Assembly: GCF_000771745.2 (NCBI RefSeq)
Contig: NZ_JPSL02000039.1
Location: forward strand, 487,923-551,922
Reading direction: 5' to 3'
Origin: Thermus filiformis
GTDB taxonomy: Bacteria; Deinococcota; Deinococci; Deinococcales; Thermaceae
Length of the DNA stretch: 64,000 bases
Shown here: positions 7,815-17,938 of the stretch, one piece after another
Position numbering within the stretch: the stretch's first letter is position 1
How the letters are laid out: every line of letters begins with the position of its first letter
Notes under the pieces: generated by a model
Database searches by the model: none
Told to the model about the DNA's origin: nothing
What the model saw: the letters and a program-made list of their open reading frames with translations, nothing else
Translations under genes and position numbers: made by a program

Positions 7815-8328
7815 CTCCCACCTCCTTGACCTCCCCGCCCCGGGCGAAGGTCTTCTTAAAGGGGGCCTCCCCCAGGCTCAGGGCCTCGCGGAAGAGCTCG
7901 TAGGGGCCGTGCTCCCGCGCGTACTCCACCACCAGGTAGTAGGTGCCCTGCACCACGGGCCGGCCCTTCTCGTCCTTCCCGTCCCAGCGGAAGGCGTACC
8001 GGCCCGGGGGGCGGGTGGGGCCGGCCAGGGTGGCCATCATGTCCGCCCCCTGGGCGTAGTAGCGCCGGAGGTCGGGCCACCACCTCCGCCCCTTCCCCCC
8101 CATCAGGAAGAGGCCCAGGGTCCGGACCAACCGGCCCGACTCGTCCTCCACGAAGACGGCCAGATAGGGGTTGCGGTAGCGGAACCCCCCGCCCTCGTAG
8201 GCCACGGACACGTCCAGGACGAACCCCTGGGGCCAAGGCTTCCCCTGGGCCCTCGAGCCCAAGCCCAGGAGGACCAAAGCGCCGGAAAGCGTGGAAAGAA
8301 ACCGCCTGCGGGTGTAGTACCTAAGCAT
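7795..8328 (-). CDS. DUF2271 family exported protein with Tat signal
   Basis: Protein of 177 aa with a twin-arginine signal (TRRRFLS followed by a hydrophobic stretch to about residue 27), so it is probably exported folded. The mature part (DVSVAYEGG..RNPYLAVFVEDESGRLVRTLGLF..KGRRWWPDLRRYYAQG..PGRYAFRWDGKDEKGRPVVQGTYYLVVEYARE) matches the DUF2271 beta-sandwich family, usually found with ApbE and PepSY proteins. I see no canonical [S/T]GA[S/T] flavinylation motif. It overlaps apbE by 8 nt and the PepSY gene by 20 nt. Export as a folded protein would fit a cofactor-bearing role, but that is inference. Confidence 0.8.
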   Translation of the reverse strand: MLRYYTRRRFLSTLSGALVLLGLGSRAQGKPWPQGFVLDVSVAYEGGGFRYRNPYLAVFVEDESGRLVRTLGLFLMGGKGRRWWPDLRRYYAQGADMMATLAGPTRPPGRYAFRWDGKDEKGRPVVQGTYYLVVEYAREHGPYELFREALSLGEAPFKKTFARGGEVKEVGVDYHKA

Positions 8329-9097
8329 CCTCTCCCTCCCAAAAACGAGCGAGGCCGGGGCTTTTGTGCACCCCGTCCCTCAGGAAAAACCCCTCCGCCC
8401 CGAAGGCGGAAAGGACGGGCCAGGCCTCCTCCTCCAAGACGGCCACCGCCTTGGTAAGGGCGTCCGCCAAAGCGGCCGAGGGGGCCACCACCCCGGCCAA
8501 GGGGGTGCGGACGGGGCCGCGCCAGGAGCGGAGGTGCTCCCCCTTGAACCGGGTGCCGCTCACCGCCAATCCCCCCTGGGGAAGCCGCAGGGTGAAAAGC
8601 GGGGGGGCGTTGTCGTGGGGCCCCTCCACCCCCACCCGAAGCGGCCTCCGGCCCCGGTAGGCCAGATCCCCCCCCAGGTTGACGAGGAGGGCGGCCACCC
8701 CCGGCCCCCAGGCCCTCTCCAGGGCCCGGTCGGCGATGTACCCCTTAGCGAAGCCGTCCAGGTCCAAAGGGGCGTGGACGAGGGCGCGCTCCCCCTTAAG
8801 CTCCAGGGGCACGCCAAGGAACCCGGGGCTTAGGGTGAAGGCCCCGCCCGTGGCCTCCATGAGGCGGAGCCCCAGGGCCAGGAGGTGGGCGAGCTCAGGG
8901 CTTAAGGTGCCCTGGCCCCTCTCCAAAAGGCGGGTGAGCTCGCTCTCCTTATGGCGGCTGAACACCCCTTCCAGCCTCTCCACCTCGGCGAGGACCTTCC
9001 GGAAGACCCGGGAGGCCAGGAAGGGGAAGGGGGTTTCCACCTGGACCTCGAGGAACGTCCCCAAGACCCCCTCCCAGCGCATCCGGTACCGGCCCAT
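8321..9097 (-). CDS. apbE: FAD:protein FMN transferase, ApbE family
   Basis: ApbE enzymes attach FMN covalently to Thr/Ser of extracytoplasmic redox proteins using FAD. Family motifs visible: SRHKESELTRLLERGQG, LDLDGFAKGYIADRAL (FAD site), LVNLGGDLAYRG and the C-terminal SAALADALTKAVAVL metal-binding region. At 258 aa it is shorter than typical ApbE (about 330 aa), and the N-terminus (GRYRMRWEGVLGTFLEVQVETPFP) lacks a signal peptide or lipobox, so it may be cytoplasmic or the start may be misplaced. First gene of the operon; the operator-like repeat at 9114-9144 lies just upstream. Confidence 0.87.
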   Translation of the reverse strand: MGRYRMRWEGVLGTFLEVQVETPFPFLASRVFRKVLAEVERLEGVFSRHKESELTRLLERGQGTLSPELAHLLALGLRLMEATGGAFTLSPGFLGVPLELKGERALVHAPLDLDGFAKGYIADRALERAWGPGVAALLVNLGGDLAYRGRRPLRVGVEGPHDNAPPLFTLRLPQGGLAVSGTRFKGEHLRSWRGPVRTPLAGVVAPSAALADALTKAVAVLEEEAWPVLSAFGAEGFFLRDGVHKSPGLARFWEGEDA

Positions 9098-9113
9098 GCC
9101 CCCCAGGGTAGGG

Positions 9114-9144
9114 CCTTCCGGTTAACGCGGGGTTAACCGGAAGG
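9114..9144. promoter_or_regulatory. Operator-like inverted and direct repeat between apbE operon and two-component genes
   Basis: A perfect 13-bp inverted repeat (CCTTCCGGTTAAC at 9114-9126, complement at 9132-9144, 5-nt spacer). The same DNA also holds direct repeats GGTTAAC-N4-GGTTAAC (9120-9126, 9131-9137) at an 11-bp period, the arrangement bound by OmpR/PhoB-type dimers. It lies in the 62-bp divergent gap between apbE and the response regulator gene. Confidence 0.75.
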
Positions 9145-9159
9145 GGGCATACTGAGGGC

Positions 9160-9809
<650 letters not shown>

Positions 9810-9813
<4 letters not shown>

Positions 9814-11009
9814 GCCTCAAAACCCGCCTCGCCCTCCTCTTCGCCCTCTCCGTGGCTGCCGCCCTCCTCCTCCAGGGCCTGGCCTCCTACTACCGGCTGA
9901 GCCAGCTTGTGGCGCGCGACCTGGACCGCTCCCTCCTGGGCTACGTGGAGGCCCTGGCCGAGGGCCACCCTTTTCGGGGCCGGGGGGAGTACGCCTTCCG
10001 GCTCTGGGTCCCGGGAAGGCCGCAGGCCTCCCCCAACTTCCCCGACCTGCCCGAGCCCAAGGCCCCCGGGGCCTTCTGGCGGGGGGAGTGGCGGGTGCTG
10101 GTGCTCCGGGTCCAGGGGGGGTTTTTGGAGGTGGCCCGCTACAGCCCGGACGCCAGCCTGGCCCTGGCCCACCAGAGGCGGGCTTTGGCCCTCAGCACCC
10201 TCCTCTTCTCCCTCCTGGCCTTCGGCCTGGCCTGGGGTTGGGCCGGCCTGGCCCTGCGCCCCCTGGCCCACCTCACCCAGGGAGCGAGGCAGGTGGCCGC
10301 CTCCTTGGACCTCTCCCACCGGGTGCCGGAGGAAGGGGGTGGGGAGCTCGGGGAGCTGGCCCAGGCCTTCAACCACATGCTGGACCGGCTCAAGGGCTTC
10401 CTGGAGCGGGAGCGGCGCTTCACCCAGGCGGCGGCCCACGAGCTCCGGACCCCCCTGGCCGGGGCCCGGGCCCAGCTCGAGGCCCTGGAGCGGGGCTTCC
10501 TCCCCCCCGAGGAGGCCCTGCCCGCCCTCAAGGCCGAGCTCGCCCGCCTGGAGCGCCTGGTGGAGGGCCTCCTCATCCTGGCCCGGGAGAACCGGGTGGA
10601 CCGGGTGGAGCTGGACCTGGCCCTCCTGGCCCAGGAGGCCGCCCGGCGGTACGGGGTGGCCTACGAGGGGCCCGAGCGGCTCCCCTTCCAGGGGGACCCC
10701 ATCCTCCTAGGGAGGGCCCTGGAGAACCTCCTGGAAAACGCCCTCCGCCACGGGGAGGGGAAGGGGGTCAAGGTGCGGCTAGAAGGCCGGGTCCTCTGCG
10801 TGGAGGACCAGGGGCCGGGGCTTTCCGAGGAGGAACGGGCCCTGGCCCAGACCCCCTTCTGGCGCAAGGGGAAGGCCCCGGGGGAGGGGCTGGGCCTGGC
10901 GGTGGCGGCCCAGGTGGCCGAGGCCCACGGGGGAAGGCTCCTCCTCCTTCCCAACACCCCCCAGGGCCTCCGGGCCTGCCTAGACTTCGGAGGAGAAGAG
11001 AGCGCCTAG
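9810..11009 (+). CDS. Sensor histidine kinase (membrane, HAMP)
   Basis: Membrane kinase partner of the preceding regulator, 399 aa. Transmembrane helices at about residues 6-26 and 130-155 enclose an approximately 100-residue periplasmic sensor rich in Arg, Pro and aromatic residues; HAMP-like segment follows (LRPLAHLTQGARQVAASLDLSHRV). H-box AAAHELRTPLAGARAQLE (H about 210), N-box ENLLENALRH, G1 VEDQGPGL, and GEGLGLAVAAQVAEAHGG. Start GTG 9810 overlaps the regulator stop by 4 nt. The signal sensed is unknown; the adjacent apbE-DUF2271-PepSY operon suggests a redox, metal or envelope cue. Confidence 0.92.
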
Positions 11010-11033
11010 CCGAGCGCCCGGGACAAAGCGGCC

Positions 11034-12110
11034 TCAGGAAGAAGGAAAGGCGAAGGTCTCGTAGCCCAGCTCGGCCACGGCAAACCAGCGGTACTCCTCC
11101 TGGCGGAAGGCCTTCCAGGCGGCGTAGACCTTGCGGTAGGTGGCGTCCTTGGCCGCGGTCTCCTCGTAGAGGGCGAAGGCCTCCTCCTGGGCCTTCTTCA
11201 GGACCTCGAGGGGGAAGCGGCGGAGCCTCACCCCGCGCCTCAGGAGGCGCTGGAGGGCGGGGGGGTTCTTGGCGTCGTACTTGGCCATCATGGTCAGGTT
11301 GACCTCGGAGGCGGCCACCTCAAAGGCCAGCTGGAACTCCTTGGGAAGCCTTTGCCACTCCTTCTGGTTGACCAGGAAGGAGAGTTGGGCGCCGGGCTCC
11401 CAGAAGGAGGGGTAGTAGTAGTAGGGGGCCACCTTGTAAAAGCCCAGCTTCTCGTCGTCGTAGGGGCCGGAGAACTCCGCCGCGTCAATCGTGCCCCGCT
11501 CCAGGGCCGGGTAGATGTCCCCCGCGGCCAGGGTCTGGGGCACCACCCCAAGCCGGCTCATCACCGTGCCCCCAAGGCCCGGGATGCGCATCCTGACCCC
11601 CTTGAGGTCGGAAAGGCCCCGGATCTCCTTGCGGAACCACCCCCCCATCTGGGTCCCGGTGTTCCCCCCGGGGAAGTTGACGAGGCCGAAGTCGGCGTAG
11701 ACCTCCCGCATGAGCTCGAGGCCCCCGCCATAGAGCATCCAGGCGTTCTGCTGCCGGTAGGTGAGGCCGAAGGGCACCCCCCCGTCAAAGGCCAGGACAG
11801 GGCTCTTGCCCACGTAGAAGGGGCCGTAGGTGTGCCCCGCCTCCACCGTCCCCTGCTGGACCGCGTCCAGGACCTGGCCGCCGGGGACGATCTCCCCCGC
11901 CTGGAAGACCCGGATCTGGAACCGCCCCCCGGTGAGCTCCGCCACCCGGGCCGCCAGGTCCTCCGCGCCGCCGTAGAGGGTGTCCAGGCTCCTGGGGTAG
12001 CTGCTCGCCAGGCGCCAGCGCACCTGGGGGCTCGCCTGGGCGTACACGGGGCCGAGGGCCGAGGCCAAGGAACCGACGCCCACCGCCTTCAGGAAACGCC
12101 TCCTGTCCAT
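11034..12110 (-). CDS. TRAP transporter solute-binding protein (DctP type), orphan
   Basis: Periplasmic binding protein of a tripartite ATP-independent transporter, 358 aa. The N-terminus is a twin-arginine-like signal (MDRRRFLKAVGVGSLASALGPVYAQA). The mature part has DctP hallmarks: WRLASSYPRSLDTLYGGAEDLAARVAELTGGRFQIRVFQAGEIV, LEMWYGGG-like YGGGLELM, FPGGNTGTQMGGWF, RIPGLGGTVMSRLG and GDIYPALERGTIDAAEFSGPYDD, features of the subgroup binding monocarboxylates. No dctQ/dctM membrane genes lie nearby. Start ATG 12110; GGAGG is 4 nt upstream and a TATACT -10 (12120-12125, minus) directly precedes that, so the transcript leader is very short. Repeat copy B lies just upstream. Confidence 0.88.
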   Translation of the reverse strand: MDRRRFLKAVGVGSLASALGPVYAQASPQVRWRLASSYPRSLDTLYGGAEDLAARVAELTGGRFQIRVFQAGEIVPGGQVLDAVQQGTVEAGHTYGPFYVGKSPVLAFDGGVPFGLTYRQQNAWMLYGGGLELMREVYADFGLVNFPGGNTGTQMGGWFRKEIRGLSDLKGVRMRIPGLGGTVMSRLGVVPQTLAAGDIYPALERGTIDAAEFSGPYDDEKLGFYKVAPYYYYPSFWEPGAQLSFLVNQKEWQRLPKEFQLAFEVAASEVNLTMMAKYDAKNPPALQRLLRRGVRLRRFPLEVLKKAQEEAFALYEETAAKDATYRKVYAAWKAFRQEEYRWFAVAELGYETFAFPSS

Positions 12111-12138
12111 GGTGCCTCCAGTATACCGGGCTTTTGAT

Positions 12139-12222
12139 ACCACCCCATCCTGGCTTGCGCCAGGATGGGGGCCCCGGTAAACCACCCCAGCTTGGCTTGC
12201 GCCAAGCTGGGGGCCCCGGTAA
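12139..12222. repeat. Palindromic intergenic repeat, copy B (two tandem 42-bp units)
   Basis: Units at 12139-12180 and 12181-12222. Unit 1 is identical to unit 1 of copy A; unit 2 has arms AGCTTGG/CCAAGCT around the same CTTGCG loop and the same GGGGGCCCCGGTAA tail. It lies between the divergently read-through ends: downstream of the receiver gene on the minus strand and upstream of the TRAP binding-protein gene. Confidence 0.9.
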
Positions 12223-12254
12223 AACGCTCCCCCTCAAGTTAATCTTTTCCCGAT

Positions 12255-12623
12255 CTACTCAGCTTGGGAACCTTCTCTTCGCAGGGCCCCCTCCACCAGC
12301 CGCAGGAGCTCCTGCGGCCCAAAGGGCTTGCCCAAAAAGGCCACCGCCCCCGCCGCCAGGGCCCCCTCCCGCTTGTCCGGGGTCACGCTGGCGGAAAGGG
12401 CGACCACCGGAGGACCCCCCTGGGCCCGGATGCGCCGGATCGTCTCCTGGCCGGAGAGGCCGGGCATGACCAGGTCGCACAGGACCAGGTCCACCCCCTC
12501 CAGGCTCCCGAGCCCCTCCTCCCCGCTTCGGGCCAGGCGGACCTCGTGGCCAGAGCGAGCCAGGACCTGCCGGATCAGGTGGGCCACCAGGGGCTCGTCC
12601 TCAATGACCAGGATCCGCGCCAT
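12255..12623 (-). CDS. Stand-alone receiver (CheY-like) response regulator
   Basis: Single receiver domain of 122 aa with acidic residues IEDE at 7-10, phospho-acceptor D50 (LVLCDLVMPGLSG), conserved Ser in VALSASVT and Lys in LGKPFGPQELL. There is no output domain, so it acts by protein contact or as part of a phosphorelay. It starts inside the last 23 bp of the large histidine kinase gene, so the two are translationally coupled and likely partners. The C-terminal RREGSQAE is short and charged. Confidence 0.92.
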   Translation of the reverse strand: MARILVIEDEPLVAHLIRQVLARSGHEVRLARSGEEGLGSLEGVDLVLCDLVMPGLSGQETIRRIRAQGGPPVVALSASVTPDKREGALAAGAVAFLGKPFGPQELLRLVEGALRREGSQAE

Positions 12624-15507
12624 ATAGGGGTAGGATAACCCGGAAAAGGCTTCCTTGGCCCTCCTCGCTCTCCACCTCTATGCGCCCGCCGTGGGCCTGG
12701 ACGATGTGGCGGGAGATGTAAAGCCCGAGCCCCGTCCCCGGGGCCCCCCTCGAGGCCTGGCTCTGGGCCCGGCGGTAGCGCTCAAAGAGCCGGGGAAGCT
12801 CCTCCTTGGGGATGCCGGGGCCGGTGTCCTGGACCTCTAGGACCAAGGCCTCCCCTTCTACCCTAGCCCGGAGCCAGACCGTACCCCCCTGGGGGGTGAA
12901 CTTGAAGGCGTTGGAGAGGAGGTTCCCCACCACCTGGACGATCCGCTCCGGGTCCAGCTCCGCCAGGGGAAGGTCCTCCAGCTCCACCTTGAACTCAACC
13001 CCGGAAAGCCGGGCCACCCCCTGGAAGCTCCGGGCCAGGTCGGAAAGGACAGGGGTCAGGCGGACGGGCCGTCGGACCACCTCAAACCGGCCCGCCTCGA
13101 GGCGGGAGACGTCCAGGAGGTTGTCCACCATGTTCTTGAGCCGGAAGGCGCTTTCCAGGATGAGCTCCAAAGATTCCCTCGCCCCCTCCGGGACCTCCTC
13201 CCTCAGGAGCTCGGCCAGGCCCAGGATCACCGCTAAGGGGGTGCGGAGCTCGTGGGAGACGGCGGCGATGAACTCGCTCTTGACCCGCTCCGCCTCGAGG
13301 CGGAGGGTGATGTCCCGCAGGTTCACCACCACCCCCCCCACCCGGGGCTCCCCCAGGAGGTTCCGCCCCCAGGCCTCAAAGGGGACCGGGGTGCCGTCCA
13401 CCCGGAGGACGCGAAAAGCGCCGGTGACGGTCTCCCCCTCGGAGGAAAGGAGCCTCCGCCAGAGCTCCTCGGCCAGGGGGCGGTCCTCCGGGTGGACGTA
13501 GTCCAAAGCCCGCACCCGAACCTGCCGGTACCCCTCGGGGTCGTAGCCCAAGACGGTGCGGGCGCTCTCGCTCACCCAGCGGATGTACCCCTCGCGGTCC
13601 AGGACGTAGACCACGTCCTGGGAGTAGGCGAAAAGGGCCCGGAGCCGGGCCTCGTTGGCCTCCCTCTCCTGGAGGAGGTGGGCCTTTTCCAGGGCCAGGG
13701 CCGCGAGGCTTTGCACCTGGGCAAGCCAAGAGAGGAGGCGGCTTGGGAAGGAGCGGGGCCGGGTGTAGCCGAGGAGGATCCCCCCCTGGAACCCCCCCGC
13801 CATGAGGGGCAGGACCAGGGCGCTTTTCACCCCCAAAGCCCCCGAAAGCGCGCACTCCTCCGGCGTGACCTCCTCCAGGGCGAGGAGCCTCCCCTCGTCC
13901 AGGGCCCGCCCGATCAGGTTGGGGCCGGGGGAAAAGTCCATGGGGTGGCTCGCCCAAAGAAGGCGGACCCCCCCCTCCCGGGCGGCCACCGCCCCCACCT
14001 CGGCCCGGAAGAGGCGGAGAAGCCTCTCCCCCAGGGCCTGGGCTACCTCTTCAAGCCCCCCGCCCGCAAGGGCGGCCTGGGCCAGGCCCACCAGGGCCGA
14101 GGTGAAGGCCACCTGCTCCCTGAGCTGGGCCTCCATCCGGGTCCTTTCGGTGATGTCGTGCAGGACGAGGATCCGGGCCGCCTCCTCCCCCTCCCCCACG
14201 GGACCGCCCCGGACGCTGTAGGTCCGGCCGCCCAGGCTGACCTCGAGCCGCCCCCCCTCGAGGGCGGGCAGGAGGGCGGCAGGGAGGTCCGCCTCCCGGA
14301 AGGGGGCCTCCAGGGAGAGGACCTCCCGGGCCCGGCGGTTGGCGAACCCCTCCTCCCCCAGGAGGACCACCACCCCGTCCGGCATCTCCTCCAGGATGCC
14401 CGCGAGCCGCCGCCTCTCCGCCGCCAGGGCCAAGGAGAGCTCGGTCCTTTCCCGGTAGGCCTGGGCGTTCCTGAGGGCCACCCCCGCCATCCCCGCCAGG
14501 AGCTCCACGTACCTGAGCTCGTCCGGCCCGACCTCCCGCGCCTTTTCCCCGTGGTCCACCGCAATGACCCCCAAGACCCGCTCCTCGTCCTGGATGGGGA
14601 CGTAGGCGGCCACGGGGACGAAGGCCATGACCCCCGCCTGGGCCTCCTGGGGCAGCCCCTCCCGGGGAACGATCAGGACCCGCCGCTCCCGCACCGCCCG
14701 GGCAAAGGGGTCGGGGGAGGTGGCCACGGGGAAGAAGATGCGGCTCCGTCCCTCGGTCCAGAAGACCTCCCCCTCCTTCACCGTGATGTGCCCCCGGACG
14801 AAGCCGTCCCGCACCAAAGCCACCGTCACCCGGTAGAAGCCGAAGTGGCGGTGCAGGGCCAGGGCCAGGTTGGAGAGGACCTGGTTCACGTCCAGGTTGG
14901 CCGCGATCTGGCGGGCGATCTCGTTCACGCTCCTCAAGGCCTCCGCGTGGAGGGAAAGCCGGCTTAAGGCCTCCTCCCGCCCCGAGAGGATCTCGGCGTT
15001 TTTCAGGGCCAAGGCGGTGAGTTGGGCCACCAAGGGAAGGGCGGGCACCAGGCCCGAAGGCACCCCCTCGAGGGAGAGGACGCCCAAGGCGGCGAAACGG
15101 GGGCAGGAGGGGCAGACCAGGGGGCGGGTCTCGCGGGTGGCCCGGGGGCGCTCGGTGCACCGGCTTTCCGGGTCCGACCAGCAGAAGGGCCCCTGGGCCA
15201 AGGGGAGGAGCCACTCCTCCTTCTGCTTGAGGGGCCCCTCGGCGAAGAAGGCCTCCTGGATGGGCCCCTGGCTGTAGACGGGCAGGGCGATGGCCGAGAC
15301 GGTGTAGCGCCGGCCCCGGCCCGAGGCCACCTCCCCCACCAGCTCCCGCGTCTTTGGGTGGAAGAGGAAAAGGGCCGCCCGCTCCACCCCTTCCTCGGTG
15401 GCGGCCTCCAGGAAGTTCCGCAGGATGGAGCGGGGCTCCAGGTCCTTCAAAAGCGCCGCCTGAAGCCGCCCCAGGGCCGCGAGCACGCCAAAGACGCCGG
15501 GTCTCAT
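12601..15507 (-). CDS. Large soluble GAF/PAS sensor histidine kinase
   Basis: 968-aa kinase with no transmembrane helix, so a cytoplasmic sensor. Domain order: N-terminal GAF-like region (1-160) with four cysteines C109, C117, C132, C135; GAF (about 195-350); PAS-like (about 365-455); GAF (about 470-620); PAS (about 630-745, YSQDVVYVLDREGYIRWVS); HisKA with H752 (SHELRTPLAVILG); HATPase with NLLSNAFKFT, DTGPGIP and GTGLGLYISRHIVQAHGG. The C109-x7-C117-x14-C132-x2-C135 spacing could bind an Fe-S cluster or zinc. A TAGAAT -10 lies only 9 nt before the ATG and no Shine-Dalgarno is visible, so the mRNA is probably leaderless. Confidence 0.9.
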   Translation of the reverse strand: MRPGVFGVLAALGRLQAALLKDLEPRSILRNFLEAATEEGVERAALFLFHPKTRELVGEVASGRGRRYTVSAIALPVYSQGPIQEAFFAEGPLKQKEEWLLPLAQGPFCWSDPESRCTERPRATRETRPLVCPSCPRFAALGVLSLEGVPSGLVPALPLVAQLTALALKNAEILSGREEALSRLSLHAEALRSVNEIARQIAANLDVNQVLSNLALALHRHFGFYRVTVALVRDGFVRGHITVKEGEVFWTEGRSRIFFPVATSPDPFARAVRERRVLIVPREGLPQEAQAGVMAFVPVAAYVPIQDEERVLGVIAVDHGEKAREVGPDELRYVELLAGMAGVALRNAQAYRERTELSLALAAERRRLAGILEEMPDGVVVLLGEEGFANRRAREVLSLEAPFREADLPAALLPALEGGRLEVSLGGRTYSVRGGPVGEGEEAARILVLHDITERTRMEAQLREQVAFTSALVGLAQAALAGGGLEEVAQALGERLLRLFRAEVGAVAAREGGVRLLWASHPMDFSPGPNLIGRALDEGRLLALEEVTPEECALSGALGVKSALVLPLMAGGFQGGILLGYTRPRSFPSRLLSWLAQVQSLAALALEKAHLLQEREANEARLRALFAYSQDVVYVLDREGYIRWVSESARTVLGYDPEGYRQVRVRALDYVHPEDRPLAEELWRRLLSSEGETVTGAFRVLRVDGTPVPFEAWGRNLLGEPRVGGVVVNLRDITLRLEAERVKSEFIAAVSHELRTPLAVILGLAELLREEVPEGARESLELILESAFRLKNMVDNLLDVSRLEAGRFEVVRRPVRLTPVLSDLARSFQGVARLSGVEFKVELEDLPLAELDPERIVQVVGNLLSNAFKFTPQGGTVWLRARVEGEALVLEVQDTGPGIPKEELPRLFERYRRAQSQASRGAPGTGLGLYISRHIVQAHGGRIEVESEEGQGSLFRVILPLYGADPGH

Positions 15508-15516
15508 TCCGAGCTC

Positions 15517-15522
15517 ATTCTA
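15517..15522 (-). promoter_or_regulatory. -10 element of the GAF/PAS kinase gene
   Basis: TAGAAT on the minus strand (plus-strand ATTCTA) ends 9 nt before the ATG at 15507; expected transcription start falls at or next to the start codon. No clear -35 and no ribosome binding site. Confidence 0.5.
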
Positions 15523-15593
15523 CACGGAAGGGCGAAGTGTGCCCCCGCACGGTTGCAAGGCCTAAAGGCGAGGGCTTAGCATGGCGCCTGGGG

Positions 15594-15636
15594 TTGCCAA
15601 GGGCGGGGGGAAAATCTTAGACTTGGTCAAAGGAGG
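15594..15636 (+). promoter_or_regulatory. Candidate promoter of the beta-flower / acyl-CoA dehydrogenase / ETF operon
   Basis: TTGCCA (15594-15599), an 18-bp spacer and TAGACT (15618-15623) resemble a sigma-A promoter. AGGAGG (15631-15636) lies where transcription should begin, so the leader would be about 10 nt long. The rest of the gap 15523-15593 shows nothing I can interpret. Confidence 0.5.
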
Positions 15637-15641
15637 TGGCG

Positions 15642-16000
15642 GTGCGCCGGGTGCTCTACGACAAAACGGGCCTTCCCAGGCTCCTCCTCACCGGGAGCGG
15701 GGTGGTCTACGACCTCCGGGGCCGCCCCCTGGCCCAGGTGGTGGAGGGGAACGTGGTGGGCTACGCGGGAGGGCGGCTGGGGTTCTTCCGGGAGGACCTC
15801 CTCCTGGACAAGGAGGGGCGGATCCTGGCCTTCGTCAAGGGGAAGCCCCTCCCCTTCCTGCCCAGGCCCCTCCCCCTCAGGTCCCCCCTTCCTGCCCTTA
15901 GGCCCGCCCCTCTGCCGCCTCCCGTCCCCCTTATGCCCCTCCCTCCCGTGCGGCTGGAGTGGAGCCCTTTGGACCTCGAGGCGGCCCTCGGAGGTGAAGG

Positions 16001-16004
<4 letters not shown>
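15642..16004 (+). CDS. Conserved small protein with a four-fold beta-flower-like domain
   Basis: 120-residue protein. The first about 70 residues (RRVLYDKTGLPRLLLTGSGVVYDLRGRPLAQVVEGNVVGYAGGRLGFFREDLLLDKEGRILAFVKG, described here as spanning residues 1-70 in short beta repeats) are built of repeated strand-turn units around G-x-[IVL]-Y/F and resemble the 4-fold beta-flower family of unknown function; the rest is a Pro/Leu-rich tail. Start GTG 15642 has AGGAGG 5 nt upstream; GTG 15636 overlaps that site. The last 4 nt overlap the acyl-CoA dehydrogenase start (ATGA), so it is translationally coupled to beta-oxidation genes. Its role there is unknown. Confidence 0.65.
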
Positions 16005-17143
<1,139 letters not shown>

Positions 17144-17176
17144 GCGGCTTCCCGAAAGGGAAGGGAAAGGAGCGGC

Positions 17177-17920
17177 ATGAAGTTCATCGCGGTCATCAGG
17201 CAGGTTCCGGACGGGGAAAGCAGGCTCAAGATCGAGGGGGGAAGGGTCAGCCTCCAGGGGGCGACCCTGATCCTGGACCAGATGGACGAGTACGCGGTGG
17301 AGGAGGCCCTTCGCCTCAAGGAGAAGCACGGAGGGGAGGCCGTGGTGGTGGGCTTCGGACCCGAGCGCACCGAGGAGGCCATCCGCACCGCCTTGGCCAT
17401 GGGGATGGACCGGGGAATCCACGTGGTGGCCGAGGGGTACGTGGACCCCGTCACCGAGGCGGAGGCCCTGGCGGAGGTGCTGAAGGAGGAGTCCCCCACC
17501 CTGGTCCTCACCGGGGGACAGCAGGCGGACTGGGATAGCCAAGCCCTGGGCGCCGCCCTGGCCGAGGCCCTGGGGGTGCCGGTGGTGGCCTGGACCACGG
17601 CATTGGAGCTGGAGGGGGAGACCGCCAAGGCCAAACACGACCTGGACGAGGGGGCGGAGTGGGTCCGGGTGCGGCTTCCCGCCGTCTTCACCACCCAGCA
17701 GGGCCTGAATGAGCCCCGCTACCCCACCCTGCCCGGGATCATGAAGGCCAAGAAGAAGGAGATCAAAAAGGTGGCCTTCGGGGGGAGGACCCGGGTGGAG
17801 ATCCTGGAGGAGGCTATCCAGGAGAAGGCCCGGCTTCAGAAGATCCTGGACGGCAAGGACCCGGTGGCGGCGGCGGAGGAGCTGGTCCGGCTCCTGCACG
17901 AAGAGGCCAAGGTGATCTAA
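17177..17920 (+). CDS. etfB: Electron transfer flavoprotein beta subunit
   Basis: 247 aa, the AMP-binding subunit of ETF, which carries electrons from acyl-CoA dehydrogenases to the quinone pool. Family features: N-terminal MKFIAVIRQVPD, the DQMDEYAVEEALRLKEKHGGE block, the VVGFGPERTEEAIRTALAMGMDRGIHV segment, GGQQADWDSQALGAALAEALGVP and PAVFTTQQGLNEPRYPTLPGIMKAKKKEI near the C-terminus. AAGGAG precedes the ATG. It lies 33 nt after the acyl-CoA dehydrogenase and 18 nt before etfA. Confidence 0.95.
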   Translation: MKFIAVIRQVPDGESRLKIEGGRVSLQGATLILDQMDEYAVEEALRLKEKHGGEAVVVGFGPERTEEAIRTALAMGMDRGIHVVAEGYVDPVTEAEALAEVLKEESPTLVLTGGQQADWDSQALGAALAEALGVPVVAWTTALELEGETAKAKHDLDEGAEWVRVRLPAVFTTQQGLNEPRYPTLPGIMKAKKKEIKKVAFGGRTRVEILEEAIQEKARLQKILDGKDPVAAAEELVRLLHEEAKVI

Positions 17921-17938
17921 CACCCTAAGGAGGCAAGG

